In this document: in pieces, positions 9,392 to 20,100 of the stretch
Numbering within the stretch: position 1 is the stretch's first letter
How the letters are laid out: each line of letters begins with the position of its first letter
From: Phocaeicola sartorii JCM 17136 = DSM 21941
GTDB lineage: Bacteria > Bacteroidota > Bacteroidia > Bacteroidales > Bacteroidaceae
Direction of reading: 5' to 3'
NCBI RefSeq assembly: GCF_000614185.1
Contig: NZ_BAKM01000006.1
Location: forward strand, 62,001-126,000
DNA length: 64,000 bases
The notes under the pieces: generated by a model
Databases searched by the model: none
Seen by the model: only the letters and a program-made list of their open reading frames with translations
What the model was told of the DNA's origin: nothing
Translations under genes and position numbers: made by a program

Positions 9392-10762
9392 TCAGAAACT
9401 ATAATCCGCACTTAAACCGAACACTTTGTTAGTACGGCTGTATACGTTTGTTCCTGGTAATTTGGTTCCGTTATAGTTTGAAGATGTTTTGGTATAATCT
9501 TCATAATTAGTCCACATGTAGCCTACATTCAAATTGAGATGTTGGTTCATTTTTACTTTCGCTCCGAATCCTAAAGTGTAAGAGTCGCAAGAGAAACTAG
9601 TATCTGATTGGAAACCATCAGACAACCCATAATCTGTAATTTGTCCACCGCAACTGAGAGTCAGCTGTTTGGTTACATCAAATTCGATACCTGCCAGATA
9701 TTCATTGGTTCCTTTGGTCAGGAATTTCTGCTTGTCGTTTGCCATACCTGCATTTTTGTCATCATAGAAATGGTATTCTACAGAAGCGCGCAGTACCGGA
9801 AGGAATTCGTAGGCGGCTGCAATGGAGAACATGGCTGGGATGTCATTGGGGGTGTTTACACCGTGTTTGTAGGGAGCTACCATGTCTTCGGCAGTAGAGG
9901 GATAATCTAATTTGTGGGTGTTGTTTTCAATATTCAGATTCGTCTTGAAATCGTATTTGGCACCGATGTTAAGTTTTCCTAGCTTGGCATCCACGCCGAT
10001 AACAGGAGTAAGCCCCCAACCTGTCTGGTCGCAATCCAAGGCGAGTGGCAACAGATTGGTATCGGTTCCTTTCACTATGGCATTCAGAAATCCTTTATAA
10101 CCACCTGTAAAATAGTTCATGCGGCCTCCGCCGAATACAGAAAGCCATTCGGTGGCTTTGTAGGATAACCCTAGCTGCAACGAGTAGATGTATTGTTTAC
10201 CGTCCATGGCGCTTGTGATATCGTACATGTTGGGAGTCATTATCGGCCTCTGCCCTTGGGACTCTTGGTATTTTTCCACACTGCTTTGGAAGATACCTGC
10301 CATGGCCGAGGCATCGAATATAGGCAATCCGTCGTCAAAAGACGCTTTTCCACCTCCGGCGGTAATTGCAAAAAAGCCCGAAATAGTCCAATCTCCTTTT
10401 TTATAGGCTGCGAACAGACTGGGGATAACCGGTGCGGAAGCTGTTCCTTCATAATATTTTTCGAAAGGTTTGTCTGCCACGGTAGGACCTGTGGCGCTAA
10501 CACCGCTGTATGTCATAAAGCTGGCATCAATATTTCTCGTCTGGTAAGCACTTTGAATGCTCAGTCCTACATGGAATCCGTCTTTGGGCAAGAAAGACAG
10601 TCCGGCAGGATTAGACAAAGCACCATCTATTTCTGTAGTAGCACCACGGGATAGCATACGAAGAAAAGCTGCATGTTGATTTGTATTGGTCAGGATACCT
10701 CCTGCGAAAGTTGAATTTGAAACGATTAGCGTCGCTGCGCCAATGAATAATAGTTTCTTCAT
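9392..10762 (-). CDS. OmpP1/FadL-family outer-membrane transporter
   Basis: A 456-residue outer-membrane beta-barrel related to FadL/TodX, which transports long-chain fatty acids or other hydrophobic molecules by lateral diffusion. A signal peptide (MKKLLFIGAATLIVSNSTFA) is followed directly by GGILTNTNQHAAFLRMLSRGA and the SNPAGLSFLP segment typical of the N-terminal hatch of this family. Many aromatic-capped beta strands follow and the last residues (FGLSADYSF) end in Phe, the usual barrel sorting signal. The gene is intact. It is transcribed alone from a canonical promoter (10792-10822). The real substrate is unknown. Confidence 0.88.
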   Translation of the reverse strand: MKKLLFIGAATLIVSNSTFAGGILTNTNQHAAFLRMLSRGATTEIDGALSNPAGLSFLPKDGFHVGLSIQSAYQTRNIDASFMTYSGVSATGPTVADKPFEKYYEGTASAPVIPSLFAAYKKGDWTISGFFAITAGGGKASFDDGLPIFDASAMAGIFQSSVEKYQESQGQRPIMTPNMYDITSAMDGKQYIYSLQLGLSYKATEWLSVFGGGRMNYFTGGYKGFLNAIVKGTDTNLLPLALDCDQTGWGLTPVIGVDAKLGKLNIGAKYDFKTNLNIENNTHKLDYPSTAEDMVAPYKHGVNTPNDIPAMFSIAAAYEFLPVLRASVEYHFYDDKNAGMANDKQKFLTKGTNEYLAGIEFDVTKQLTLSCGGQITDYGLSDGFQSDTSFSCDSYTLGFGAKVKMNQHLNLNVGYMWTNYEDYTKTSSNYNGTKLPGTNVYSRTNKVFGLSADYSF

Positions 10763-10791
10763 TTATTACTTGATTTTTTTGTTTGCGGGCG

Positions 10792-10822
10792 CAAAGGTAG
10801 GATAAAATAACACACGGACAAA
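10792..10822 (-). promoter_or_regulatory. Canonical Bacteroides promoter of the FadL-like gene
   Basis: On the minus strand, TTTG (10819-10822) is followed after 19 bp by TACCTTTG (10792-10799). Both elements and the spacing match the -33/-7 consensus. Confidence 0.7.
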
Positions 10823-11105
10823 CCTTTTGTGCAATTATTTGTGTGATCTATTGAAAAAATCAACTGTTTCAATGGAAACTATTTGCCTGGGTGCTGAATA
10901 TTCTTTTAAAAGCTTTTGTGATTGTACGAGTTGTGGAATGAGGGGGAGGATCTGGTGATCAGACTTTGGGGTAAAATGATTTGTTTTCTATGTTATCCAC
11001 TTTTTTCTGATACATTTGTTCCGGAACACCTGTCCGCTAAATAAATTCTTTGTCTGTTTACGGATTCTTCACTCCATTCAGAGTATGGGATTGAAAAGAA
11101 TATAG
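10823..11105. other. Intergenic stretch between divergent promoters
   Basis: I see no gene, repeat or stable hairpin here. It separates the FadL-like promoter from the MATE promoter. Confidence 0.5.
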
Positions 11106-11113
11106 TATCTTTG
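11106..11113 (+). promoter_or_regulatory. -7 element of the MATE transporter gene
   Basis: TATCTTTG, exact consensus, 30 bp before the ATG at 11143. Confidence 0.6.
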
Positions 11114-11142
11114 TAACCCTTTTACTCAATGCAAATTTTTAT

Positions 11143-12465
11143 ATGTACACCAACAAAGAAATATGGAATGTAAGTTATCCGATCTTTCTCGGACTATTGG
11201 CGCAAAACATTATCAATGTGACGGATACGGCTTTTCTGGGCAGGGTAGGAGAAGTTGAGTTGGGAGCTTCCGCCATGGGCGGGTTGTTTTACATCTGTGT
11301 CTTCACCATTGCTTTCGGTTTTAGTATCGGTTCGCAAATTCTGATTGCCCGTCGCAATGGAGAAGGCCGTTACAAGGATGTGGGTCCCGTGATGATACAA
11401 GGGGGAACATTCTTGTTAGGACTGGCGGTGGTGCTGTTCGGGCTGACGCGTCTGCTGGCCCCGTCTATAGTCCGTCTGCTCATTTCGTCCGATTCCATCT
11501 TCGATGCTACGATGGAATTCCTCAACTGGCGTATCTTCGGCTTTTTCTTCGCTTTTGTCAATGTGATGTTCCGTGCGTTGTATATTGGTATCACACGTAC
11601 TAAAGTGCTGACCATGAATGCAGTGGTCATGGCATTGGTGAATGTGTTGCTGGATTATATGCTGATATTCGGTAAGTTCGGAATGCCGGAAATGGGGATT
11701 AAGGGTGCGGCCGTCGCTTCGGTGATGGCTGAGGCTGCTTCGTTGGTTTTCTTTTTGATTTACACCTACGCCAAGGTCGATTTCAAGAAATTCGGATTAA
11801 ATCATTGGCAGCGGATTGATTTTTCTTTGTTAGGAAGAATTTTGAGTATATCGTGCTTTACTATGGTGCAATACTTTCTGGCCATGGCTACCTGGTTTGT
11901 CTTTTTTATCGCGATAGAACGGTTGGGGCAGCGTGAGCTGGCGATAGCCAATATTGTGCGTAGCATCTATATCGTGATGCTCATTCCGGTTCAGGCATTG
12001 TCTACCACAGCCAATTCCTTGGTCAGCAATCTGATTGGTGCGGGAGGAATAGCTCATGTCATGCGTTTGATTTGGCGTATAGCCCGGATGTCGTTTCTCA
12101 TTATGGTGGTTTGTGTGGCGGTGGTGGTGCTTTTCCCTCATGCCATGCTTTCGGTTTACACCAATGAACCGGCGCTGCTGGTGGAGTCTGTGCCTTCGTT
12201 GTATGTCATTGCCGGAGCGATGATGATTGCATCGGTGGCGAATATCTATTTCAACGCCATTTCGGGCACGGGGAACACACAGGCTGCTTTGGTGCTGGAG
12301 ATGGGAACTTTGGTATTCTATACCCTTTACATTCTGTGGATAGGCATGGTGGTGAAAGCACCGGTTTCGGTTTGTTTCTCCATAGAGGTGGTTTACTATA
12401 GTTTGTTGTTACTGAGCAGCATTATTTATTTGAAAAAAGCAAAATGGCAGAATAAAAAGTTATAA
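11143..12465 (+). CDS. MATE-family efflux transporter
   Basis: A 440-residue polytopic membrane protein with twelve predicted helices in two similar halves. The opening YPIFLGLLAQNIINVTDTAFLG is the conserved first MatE segment (P-x-x-L/G-Q-N-x-x-N-x-x-D-T-x-x-x-G), and the second half repeats the pattern (SISCFTMVQYFLAMATWFVFF). MATE proteins exchange Na+ or H+ for cationic drugs or metabolites across the inner membrane. It is complete, with its own promoter and close spacing (about 100 bp) to ffh, which also has its own promoter. The substrate cannot be deduced. Confidence 0.92.
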   Translation: MYTNKEIWNVSYPIFLGLLAQNIINVTDTAFLGRVGEVELGASAMGGLFYICVFTIAFGFSIGSQILIARRNGEGRYKDVGPVMIQGGTFLLGLAVVLFGLTRLLAPSIVRLLISSDSIFDATMEFLNWRIFGFFFAFVNVMFRALYIGITRTKVLTMNAVVMALVNVLLDYMLIFGKFGMPEMGIKGAAVASVMAEAASLVFFLIYTYAKVDFKKFGLNHWQRIDFSLLGRILSISCFTMVQYFLAMATWFVFFIAIERLGQRELAIANIVRSIYIVMLIPVQALSTTANSLVSNLIGAGGIAHVMRLIWRIARMSFLIMVVCVAVVVLFPHAMLSVYTNEPALLVESVPSLYVIAGAMMIASVANIYFNAISGTGNTQAALVLEMGTLVFYTLYILWIGMVVKAPVSVCFSIEVVYYSLLLLSSIIYLKKAKWQNKKL

Positions 12466-12482
12466 GGTTCATAAGTTTTTTG

Positions 12483-12490
12483 TATTTTTG
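12483..12490 (+). promoter_or_regulatory. -7 element of ffh
   Basis: TATTTTTG, exact TAnnTTTG match, 73 bp upstream of the ffh ATG. Confidence 0.5.
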
Positions 12491-12563
12491 CACCCTGTTG
12501 TTATTCTGGATACTGGTGAGGGATAGCAGACAATCATAATTCGTAATTTATAATGAAAGATAT

Positions 12564-13886
12564 ATGTTCGATAATTTAAGTGAGAGACTGGAACGGTCTT
12601 TTAAGATTTTGAAAGGTGAGGGGAAAATCACCGAGATTAATGTAGCGGAAACGTTGAAGGATGTGCGTAAAGCTTTGTTAGATGCTGACGTGAACTATAA
12701 GGTCGCCAAAAGTTTTACTGATACAGTGAAAGAAAAAGCCTTGGGGCAGAATGTGCTTACGGCTGTGAAGCCCAGCCAGTTGATGGTGAAGATTGTACAT
12801 GATGAACTGACAGCATTGATGGGTGGCGAGACTGCCGAGCTGGTGCTGGAAGGTCGTCCGGCGGTTATTTTGATGTCCGGTCTGCAAGGTTCTGGTAAGA
12901 CTACTTTCTCCGGTAAACTGGCCCGTATGCTGAAAACCAAGAAGAACCGTAAGCCGCTGTTGGTGGCTTGTGACGTCTATCGTCCTGCTGCTATCGAACA
13001 GTTGAGGGTCTTGGGAGAGCAGATCGAAGTTCCTGTATATAGCGAATTGGATAGTAAGAATCCGGTGCAGATAGCATTGAACGCTATTCATGAAGCGAAG
13101 GCGAAAGGTTATGATTTGGTCATTGTCGATACAGCCGGTCGTCTGGCTATCGACGAGCAGATGATGAATGAGATTGAGGCGATCAAGAAAGCGGTCAATC
13201 CGGATGAAACACTGTTTGTGGTCGATTCCATGACCGGTCAGGATGCGGTGAATACCGCCCGTGAGTTTAATGAACGTCTGGATTTTAACGGTGTAGTGCT
13301 GACCAAGCTGGACGGTGATACCCGCGGTGGTGCCGCCCTTTCTATCCGTACTGTTGTGAACAAGCCTATCAAGTTTGTGGGTACCGGTGAGAAGTTGGAT
13401 GCTATTGACCAGTTCCACCCGGCGCGTATGGCAGACCGTATTCTCGGCATGGGTGATATCGTGTCTTTGGTGGAACGTGCACAGGAGCAATATGACGAGG
13501 AAGAGGCAAAGCGTCTTCAGAAGAAGATTGCCAAGAACCAGTTCGATTTCAATGATTTCCTGAGCCAGATTCATCAGATCAAGAAGATGGGTAACCTGAA
13601 AGAACTGGCTTCCATGATTCCGGGTGTGGGTAAAGCGATTAAAGATATTGATATCGATGATAATGCCTTCAAGAGCATTGAAGCGATTATTTATTCCATG
13701 ACTCCGCAGGAACGTACAAACCCCGAAATTCTGAACGGAACCCGCCGCACGCGTATCGCCAAAGGTAGTGGAACCAGCATTCAGGAGGTGAACCGCCTGC
13801 TGAAACAGTTTGACCAGACCCGCAAGATGATGAAGATGGTGACCGGCAGCAAGATGGGTAAGATGATGCCGAAGCTGAAAAAATAA
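12564..13886 (+). CDS. ffh: Signal recognition particle protein Ffh (SRP54)
   Basis: A 440-residue SRP GTPase that binds signal sequences of nascent membrane proteins together with the SRP RNA and delivers ribosomes to FtsY. N domain (1-90), then the G domain with the P-loop GLQGSGKTTFSGKLA near residue 112, DVYRPAAIEQLR, DTAGR and TKLDGDTRGGAALS. The C-terminal M domain is Met-rich (MIPGVGKAIKD, then MMKMVTGSKMGKMMPKLKK) and contains the RNA-binding segment RTRIAKGSGTSIQEVNRLLKQF. It is full length and undamaged. A terminator follows, then folD. A 403-residue open frame on the opposite strand is a shadow of this GC-richer coding sequence. Confidence 0.98.
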   Translation: MFDNLSERLERSFKILKGEGKITEINVAETLKDVRKALLDADVNYKVAKSFTDTVKEKALGQNVLTAVKPSQLMVKIVHDELTALMGGETAELVLEGRPAVILMSGLQGSGKTTFSGKLARMLKTKKNRKPLLVACDVYRPAAIEQLRVLGEQIEVPVYSELDSKNPVQIALNAIHEAKAKGYDLVIVDTAGRLAIDEQMMNEIEAIKKAVNPDETLFVVDSMTGQDAVNTAREFNERLDFNGVVLTKLDGDTRGGAALSIRTVVNKPIKFVGTGEKLDAIDQFHPARMADRILGMGDIVSLVERAQEQYDEEEAKRLQKKIAKNQFDFNDFLSQIHQIKKMGNLKELASMIPGVGKAIKDIDIDDNAFKSIEAIIYSMTPQERTNPEILNGTRRTRIAKGSGTSIQEVNRLLKQFDQTRKMMKMVTGSKMGKMMPKLKK

Positions 13887-13904
13887 CACCTAATAATATA
13901 TAAG

Positions 13905-13932
13905 AAGGAGGAAGCGCGAAACTTTCTCCTTT
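13905..13932 (+). terminator. Rho-independent terminator of ffh
   Basis: AAGGAGgAAG pairs with CTTtCTCCTT around a short GCGCGAAA loop and runs into seven T. Confidence 0.75.
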
Positions 13933-13961
13933 TTTTGTTATGTCGGGTGGCTCATTTGTAG

Positions 13962-13969
13962 TATATTTG
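13962..13969 (+). promoter_or_regulatory. -7 element of folD
   Basis: TATATTTG, TAnnTTTG match, 36 bp before the folD ATG. The nearest upstream TTTG has non-ideal spacing (24 bp). Confidence 0.5.
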
Positions 13970-14004
13970 CTACTCAATGACTCATTTATAAGTAAACAGA
14001 TAGT

Positions 14005-14885
14005 ATGCAACTGATTGATGGAAAAGCTATTTCGGAACAAGTGAAGCAGGAAATTGCTGCCGAAGTTGCCGAAATCGTAGCCAATGGCGGCAAGCGTCCC
14101 CATTTGGCTGCCATCCTCGTGGGACACGACGGGGGAAGTGAAACATATGTAGCGGCCAAGGTAAAGGCTTGCGAAGTATGCGGTTTTAAATCCAGCCTGA
14201 TCCGCTATGAAGCGGATGTGACGGAAGAAGAGCTGCTGGCGAAGGTTAGAGAACTGAATGAAGATGCGGATGTGGACGGTTTCATCGTACAGCTTCCGTT
14301 GCCGAAACACATTTCGGAACAGAAAGTGATTGAAACGATTGACTACCGCAAAGATGTGGACGGTTTCCATCCCATCAATGTGGGACGTATGTCTATCGGT
14401 CTTCCTTGCTATGTATCTGCCACCCCCAATGGTATTCTGGAATTGCTGAAGCGTTATAACATAGAAACACAGGGAAAGAAGTGTGTGGTATTGGGACGCA
14501 GTAATATAGTGGGTAAGCCGATGGCCAGCCTGATGATGCAGAAAGCTTATCCGGGCGATGCGACCGTCACTGTTTGTCACAGCCGCAGCAAGGATTTAGT
14601 GAAAGAATGCCAGGAAGCGGATATCATTATCGCCGCATTGGGACAGCCTAATTTTGTAAAGGCGGATATGGTGAAAGACGGAGCGGTGCTGGTGGATGTA
14701 GGTACACCCGTGTGCCGGATGCGACCAAGAAGTCGGGCTTTAAACTGACTGGTGATGTGAAGTTTGACGAAGTGGCTCCGAAGTGTTCTTATATCACTCC
14801 GGTGCCGGGCGGCGTAGGTCCTATGACTATTGTTTCGCTGATGAAGAATACATTGCTGGCCGGAAAGAAGGCTATTTATAAGTAA
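14005..14885 (+). CDS. folD: Bifunctional methylene-THF dehydrogenase/cyclohydrolase FolD, frameshifted
   Basis: Converts 5,10-methylene-THF to 10-formyl-THF in one-carbon metabolism. Corrected length is 293 residues, normal for the family. [17 protein letters not shown] opens the protein; [18 protein letters not shown] contains the active-site Tyr and Lys, and VQLPLPKHI and [11 protein letters not shown] are family signatures. The NADP-binding loop is [17 protein letters not shown]. After VDVGT the frame breaks: around 14704-14707 ACACCC needs one more base to read [17 protein letters not shown], and the expected C-terminus [20 protein letters not shown] then follows to TAA at 14883-14885. 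Damage to this important single-copy gene points to a sequencing error. Confidence 0.95.
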
Positions 14886-14907
14886 GAAAAAACTTCAGAA
14901 TATCATT

Positions 14908-14947
14908 AGAAAGGTGGAGGCTGTATGAAAACAGTATCCACCTTTCT
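14908..14947 (+). terminator. Rho-independent terminator of folD
   Basis: AGAAAGGTGGA pairs with TCCACCTTTCT and is followed by a T-rich tract (TTATTTT). Confidence 0.75.
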
Positions 14948-15001
14948 TTATTTTAAAATAATGATATAAATTATTGTTAGTCAATTTGTTATGCTCTACG
15001 C

Positions 15002-15058
15002 TTGTACAATAGAGATAGTATTTTGTACAATAGAGACAGTGCTTTGTATGCTATTTCT
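15002..15058. repeat. Three 21-bp-phased direct repeats upstream of PUL1 (candidate operator)
   Basis: TTGTACAATAGAGATAGT at 15002-15019 recurs at 15023-15040 with one difference (17/18), and a weaker third copy starting TTGTATGCTATTTCT begins at 15044. All three start exactly 21 bp apart, two helical turns, which suggests a dimeric or multimeric regulator on one DNA face. The site lies 85-140 bp before the first PUL1 gene. The AraC-type domain of the PUL1 HTCS is the natural candidate to bind; this is inference. Confidence 0.6.
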
Positions 15059-15142
15059 AATACTTTGAACGATTCATACCATCCTCTTTTCATATTCCAG
15101 ATACATTTGCCATCACAATGTTCAACCTATAAAATTAAGAAT

Positions 15143-17071
15143 ATGAAAAAGACTTTATTATGCCTGATGATGGCATGGGGAAGCTTGGTTTTTGCCGAAA
15201 ACTACACGGTTAATTCCCCGGACTCTCGTATTACAGTGAATGTGGAAACAGGAACGAATACCACTTATTCCGTTACCTTTCATGGGAAAGTGATTCTGAA
15301 CCCTTCTCCCATTTCCATGACATTCGACAATGGAACCGTTATCGGAAGAAATATGGAAGTGAAGAAAGTGGAGCGTTTTACGCAAAACCAAGTATTGAAA
15401 CCGGTAGTGCGCCAGAAGAGCGAACAAATCATTGACCATTATAATGAAATGGTGTTGGATGCGGATCGTTATAAATTGTATTTCCGTGTCTATAATGATG
15501 GATTGGCTTACCGCTTTCATACAGATTTTCCGGATTCCTTGAAAGTGCTGAATGAAGAAGTGACTTATTGTTTTCCGGAAGATTATAATACGTTGTTTCC
15601 TGAAGAGCGCAGTATGCTTTCTGCTCAGCAGCCGTTATTCAAACCGATGAAACTCTCGGAAATCGGTACAGATCGTTTTTGCAGTACTCCTATATTAATA
15701 AAAGTAGATGAGAATGCCCGTATTTTTATCAGCGAATCTGACCTGGAAAGCTATCCGGGAATGTTCTTGCGTAAGCAAGGTAAAAACGAGCTGGCCGGCA
15801 AGTTTGCCGCTGTCTCATTGGAAGATTATAAGACAGACGACCGCCAGATATTTCCGACCAAGCGTGCTGATTACATTGCCCGGGTAAATGGCACACGCAA
15901 TTATCCTTGGCGTGCGATGATTGTTGCCGAGAATGATGCTAATCTGATAACCAACCAATTGATCTATAAGTTAGCTCCGGAAGCAGAAGGCGATTATTCA
16001 TGGGTACGTCCCGGAAAGATAGCATGGGACTGGTATAATGCGTTGATTTTAACAGGAGTGGACTTTAAATGTGGTATCAATAATGACACTTATAAATATT
16101 ACATTGATTTTGCTTCAAAATATGGGATAGAATATGTGGTGATTGACGATGGATGGTCGGAAGCATGGGATGTGACTAAAACGATTCCTGAAATCAATAT
16201 GGAAGAGTTGGTGGCATACGGAAAGAAGAAGAACGTGGATTTGATTTTATGGGTGTCTTGGGCGCCGTTCCGCGAAAAGATAGACGAGGCTTTTGATAAG
16301 TTCAGCCAATGGGGAATTAAAGGTATCAAGATGGACTTTATGAACCGTGATGATCAGGAAATGGTGGACTTTTATTATGAAGTGGCCAGGAAAGCTGCCG
16401 CACACAAGATGCTGGTGGACTTTCATGGAGCTTACAAACCGACAGGATGGTTGCGTACGTTCCCCAACGTACTGACTTCGGAAGGTGTGGCCGGATTGGA
16501 AAACCATAAATGGGGGAGCTTCGTGACACCGAAACATAATGTTACTTTGCCGTTTACCCGTATGGTGGCAGGTCCGATGGACTATACGCCGGGCGCCATG
16601 ATTAACTTCCACGAAAAGGATCATAAAATATGGTTTAATTTACCCGCTTCTGTGGGTACTCGTTGTCATCAATTGGGTATGTATGTAGTCTATGAAAGTC
16701 CGTTGCAGATGCTTGCAGACTCTCCTTCCAACTATTATCGTGAGCCTGTTTGTATGGAATTCTTGTCTCAAGTGCCGGTGGTATGGGATGAGACACGCGT
16801 ATTGAAAGCTTCTGTAGGCGAATATGTGATAGTGGCCCGTCGTCATGGGGATGCATGGTATATCGGCGGAATGGCAGGCGAGAAAGGACAGAAATTTGAA
16901 ATCGACCTTGATTTCATAAAGGGAAACAAAATCCTGACTTACTGGGAGGATGGTGTCAATGTGGACATGAATGCCAATGATGTTGCCCGTCGGACACGGA
17001 AGGTGAAGCAGGGAGATAAAATTACGATAACAATGTATGATGGCGGTGGTTATGCTGCTGTTATCAAATAA
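15143..17071 (+). CDS. GH97 glycoside hydrolase, retaining type (alpha-galactosidase-like)
   Basis: A 642-residue secreted enzyme; the ATG at 15143 gives a clean signal peptide (MKKTLLCLMMAWGSLVFA). The N-terminal beta-sandwich starts YTVNSPDSRITVNVETG and shows YFRVYNDGLAYRF near residue 115. The barrel carries VVIDDGWSEAWD and IKMDFMNRDDQEMVDF near residue 396: the Asp in KMDF is in the position of the nucleophile of retaining GH97 (absent from inverting SusB-type members), and TSEGVAGLEN supplies the likely acid/base Glu. Retaining GH97s characterised so far are mainly alpha-galactosidases, so an alpha-galactoside-type substrate is likely, not proven. First gene of PUL1, 33 bp before susC. 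Confidence 0.93.
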   Translation: MKKTLLCLMMAWGSLVFAENYTVNSPDSRITVNVETGTNTTYSVTFHGKVILNPSPISMTFDNGTVIGRNMEVKKVERFTQNQVLKPVVRQKSEQIIDHYNEMVLDADRYKLYFRVYNDGLAYRFHTDFPDSLKVLNEEVTYCFPEDYNTLFPEERSMLSAQQPLFKPMKLSEIGTDRFCSTPILIKVDENARIFISESDLESYPGMFLRKQGKNELAGKFAAVSLEDYKTDDRQIFPTKRADYIARVNGTRNYPWRAMIVAENDANLITNQLIYKLAPEAEGDYSWVRPGKIAWDWYNALILTGVDFKCGINNDTYKYYIDFASKYGIEYVVIDDGWSEAWDVTKTIPEINMEELVAYGKKKNVDLILWVSWAPFREKIDEAFDKFSQWGIKGIKMDFMNRDDQEMVDFYYEVARKAAAHKMLVDFHGAYKPTGWLRTFPNVLTSEGVAGLENHKWGSFVTPKHNVTLPFTRMVAGPMDYTPGAMINFHEKDHKIWFNLPASVGTRCHQLGMYVVYESPLQMLADSPSNYYREPVCMEFLSQVPVVWDETRVLKASVGEYVIVARRHGDAWYIGGMAGEKGQKFEIDLDFIKGNKILTYWEDGVNVDMNANDVARRTRKVKQGDKITITMYDGGGYAAVIK

Positions 17072-17104
17072 CAGTTTTGTTAAACTTAATATTTCTAATC
17101 TAAA

Positions 17105-20100
17105 ATGAACACTTTAAATTCTAATTCAAAAAGTAAGCATATCCTGTTGGCTGGAATGCTTAGCTTGGGAGCTATGACGGCTTTTGCTGCTCCATCCTTG
17201 AGTGGTGAGATGCTGGCTTCGTATTCTGTTTCTCAGCAGAATCAGACGGTGAAAGGAGTGGTGGTTGACAAAAGTACCGGGGAACCGATTATCGGAGCCA
17301 ATGTTGTTGTCAAAGGAACTACGAATGGAGTAATTACAGATTTTGACGGTAACTATACCTTGGAAGCTCCTATAGGCTCTATCTTGGTTATTTCGTATAT
17401 CGGTTATCAGCCTATAGAAGTAAAAGCAACTGCGGGCGTTCAGCAAATCCAGTTGGGTGAAGACACGCAAGCATTGGAAGAAGTAGTCGTAGTGGGATAC
17501 GGTGTACAGAAGAAAGCGACTGTTACCGGGTCTGTGTCCACGGTGAAAGGTAGCGATTTAAAAACAACAGGTACGGCTAATATAACCAATACATTTGCCG
17601 GAAAACTACCGGGGGTAATTGCTACTAACCGTTCAGGAGAGCCGGGAAATGACTATTCAGATATATTGATTCGAGGTAAGGGCTCATTGAATGACAATTC
17701 CCCTTTGATTGTGATAGATGGGGTTGCCAATCGGGGCGGGCTAGAGCGAATTAATCCGAGCGATATCGAATCCATCAACGTATTGAAAGATGCTTCGGCT
17801 GCTATTTATGGGGCACAGGCTGCGAATGGTGTCATTCTTGTAACTACCAAACGAGGTACATCAGACAAGCCTACTATTACTTATAACGGATCATTCACTT
17901 TGTCGCAAAATACCCGTACACCGGATTTGATGAATGCTTACCAGAATATGACTTGGACAGACGAAATCCGTCAAGGAAACGGGCAGGCTCCGCTGTATGA
18001 AAATATAAAAGGAGGTTATCTGGATGGTACAATCAACCGTGATCAGTATGGAGATACAGACTGGATGAATGTGGTTTTTCGTGGGGCTGCTCCGCAGACC
18101 CGCCATTCGCTTAGTATTAGCGGAGGATCGGAAAAAGTCAAATTTTATGTATCCGGTGATTATTCCTATCAAGAACCTAATTATAGAAATACGGCCTTGG
18201 ACTTCCAAACAGGTCAAGTGCGTTCGAATATTGATGCGCAAATTACAAATAATTTGAAAATAGGTGTGGACTTGGCTGCCCGCAGGGAAAAACGTAATAA
18301 CTCGGTTATTCCTACTGAAAGCATTTTCTGGGAGGCTTTTATGGCATATCCATGGTTGTATGATTATTATCCTAACGGATTGCCGGGACCGGGTTTGGCA
18401 AATGGTAATAATCTGGCTATTTTGGTAGCAGGAAAAGAAACCGGTTATAACAGGGTGAATGATACTTTTGTGGATTCCAAGTTCTCCTTTGACTTGAAAT
18501 TGCCTTGGATTACAGAAGGGCTTTCTTTATCGGGTTATGCCGCATTTGACTATCATGCACGCGAGCAGAAACAATTGTGGGATGTATGGGATACATACGA
18601 TTATAATGCCGATAGTGGAGAGTATATCAAGAAGACCACTAATATGAATGGTAATAACATCAGCCTGCGTCAGGATCATGATGACAATGTGACCAAGACT
18701 TTCCATTTGAAACTGGATTACCAGCGGACATTTGACGATCATCGGGTAGGAGCATTTGTTGCTTATGAACAAAGTAAATATGAAGGTGAAAACTTCTATG
18801 GATGGCGTGGATATTATTTGAGTAACCGTCCTGATTATCTGGATTTTGGTGCAGACAAAGAAAAGACAAACGGTGGAAGAGGGTATGTCACTGCCCGTCA
18901 GAATTTCTTCGGACGATTGAACTATGCTTATAAGGAACGCTATATGTTTGAATTTACATTGCGTCGTGATGGTTCCATGAATTTTGCTTCCAATAAGCGT
19001 TGGGGTACTTTCCCGGGTTTGTCTGTGGGATGGCGTATGAGTGAGGAAGATTTTATCAAGAATAATTTTTCATTTGTCAATGACTTGAAATTGCGTGCTT
19101 CCTGGGGAAAATTGGGTAATGACAGGGTGGATGCTTTTCAATATATTAGCACTTACAATATGCAGAATGGAGCTATTTTAGGTGAAACTCCCAATATAAA
19201 TAAAGGATTTGTACCGGGACGTATTGGTAACCCTGATATTACTTGGGAAAAGGTGGATTCTAAAAATATTGCATTGGATGGTAACTTGTGGAACAGTCTG
19301 TTAGGATTTACTGTGGAATATTTTTATCAAAACCGTACGGATATCCTGACTCCGAAACAAGCTTCTATTCCTTCTTATACCGGTCTGGTATTACCTGACC
19401 AGAATATTGGTGAGGTAAGCAATCAAGGAGTGGAATTGATGTTGAGCCATAGAAACCGTGTGAACGATATTAACTATTATGTATCGGGTAACTTTACTTT
19501 TACCAAGAATAAGATTAAATTTTTTGATGAGGCGGCTAATACTCCTGAGTGGCAGAGGAGAACCGGACACTCTATCGATTCATGGTTAATGTATAAGACA
19601 GATGGTATTTATCAGACATGGGACGAGGTGAATAGTACCCCGCATATGGCTAATGCACAGCCGGGTGACATCAAGTATGTGGATATTGATGGAGACAATG
19701 CGATTACTGACAATGACCGTATCCGTAGCAAATATGGTAATGTTCCACAGATTGTTTACGGTTTGAATATGGGTGTTGAATGGAAAGGTCTGGAATTCAG
19801 TATGCTATGGACCGGACAGGCTAGAGCGGAACAGATGATTGTACCTTATTCTTATAATCTGGATAAAGAATTCTATAATCATCGTTGGATATCGGCTGAA
19901 GAAACTCCTGATGCAAAATATCCGAGAGCTTTTGATAAAGATGATTATGAAAATACCAGATGGAGTGATTTCTGGTTATATGATGCTTCATTTATTCGTT
20001 TGAAAAATGTGGAACTGGCTTATACATTCCCTAAATCTTTTGTAGAGAAATTAAAGATTCAGAACTTGCGTCTGGTATTGACTGGAACGAATTTGCTGAC

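Noticed and set aside
12678-13889. 403-residue open frame on the minus strand
   Set aside because: It lies wholly antisense to ffh, which has all SRP54 motifs. The product is low-complexity and His/Leu-rich, typical of a shadow frame.
13687-14580. 297-residue open frame on the minus strand
   Set aside because: Spans antisense of ffh and folD across an intergenic terminator; not a plausible gene.
15002-15058. CRISPR or transposon end
   Set aside because: Only two good copies with 3-bp gaps and regular 21-bp phasing; no transposase nearby.
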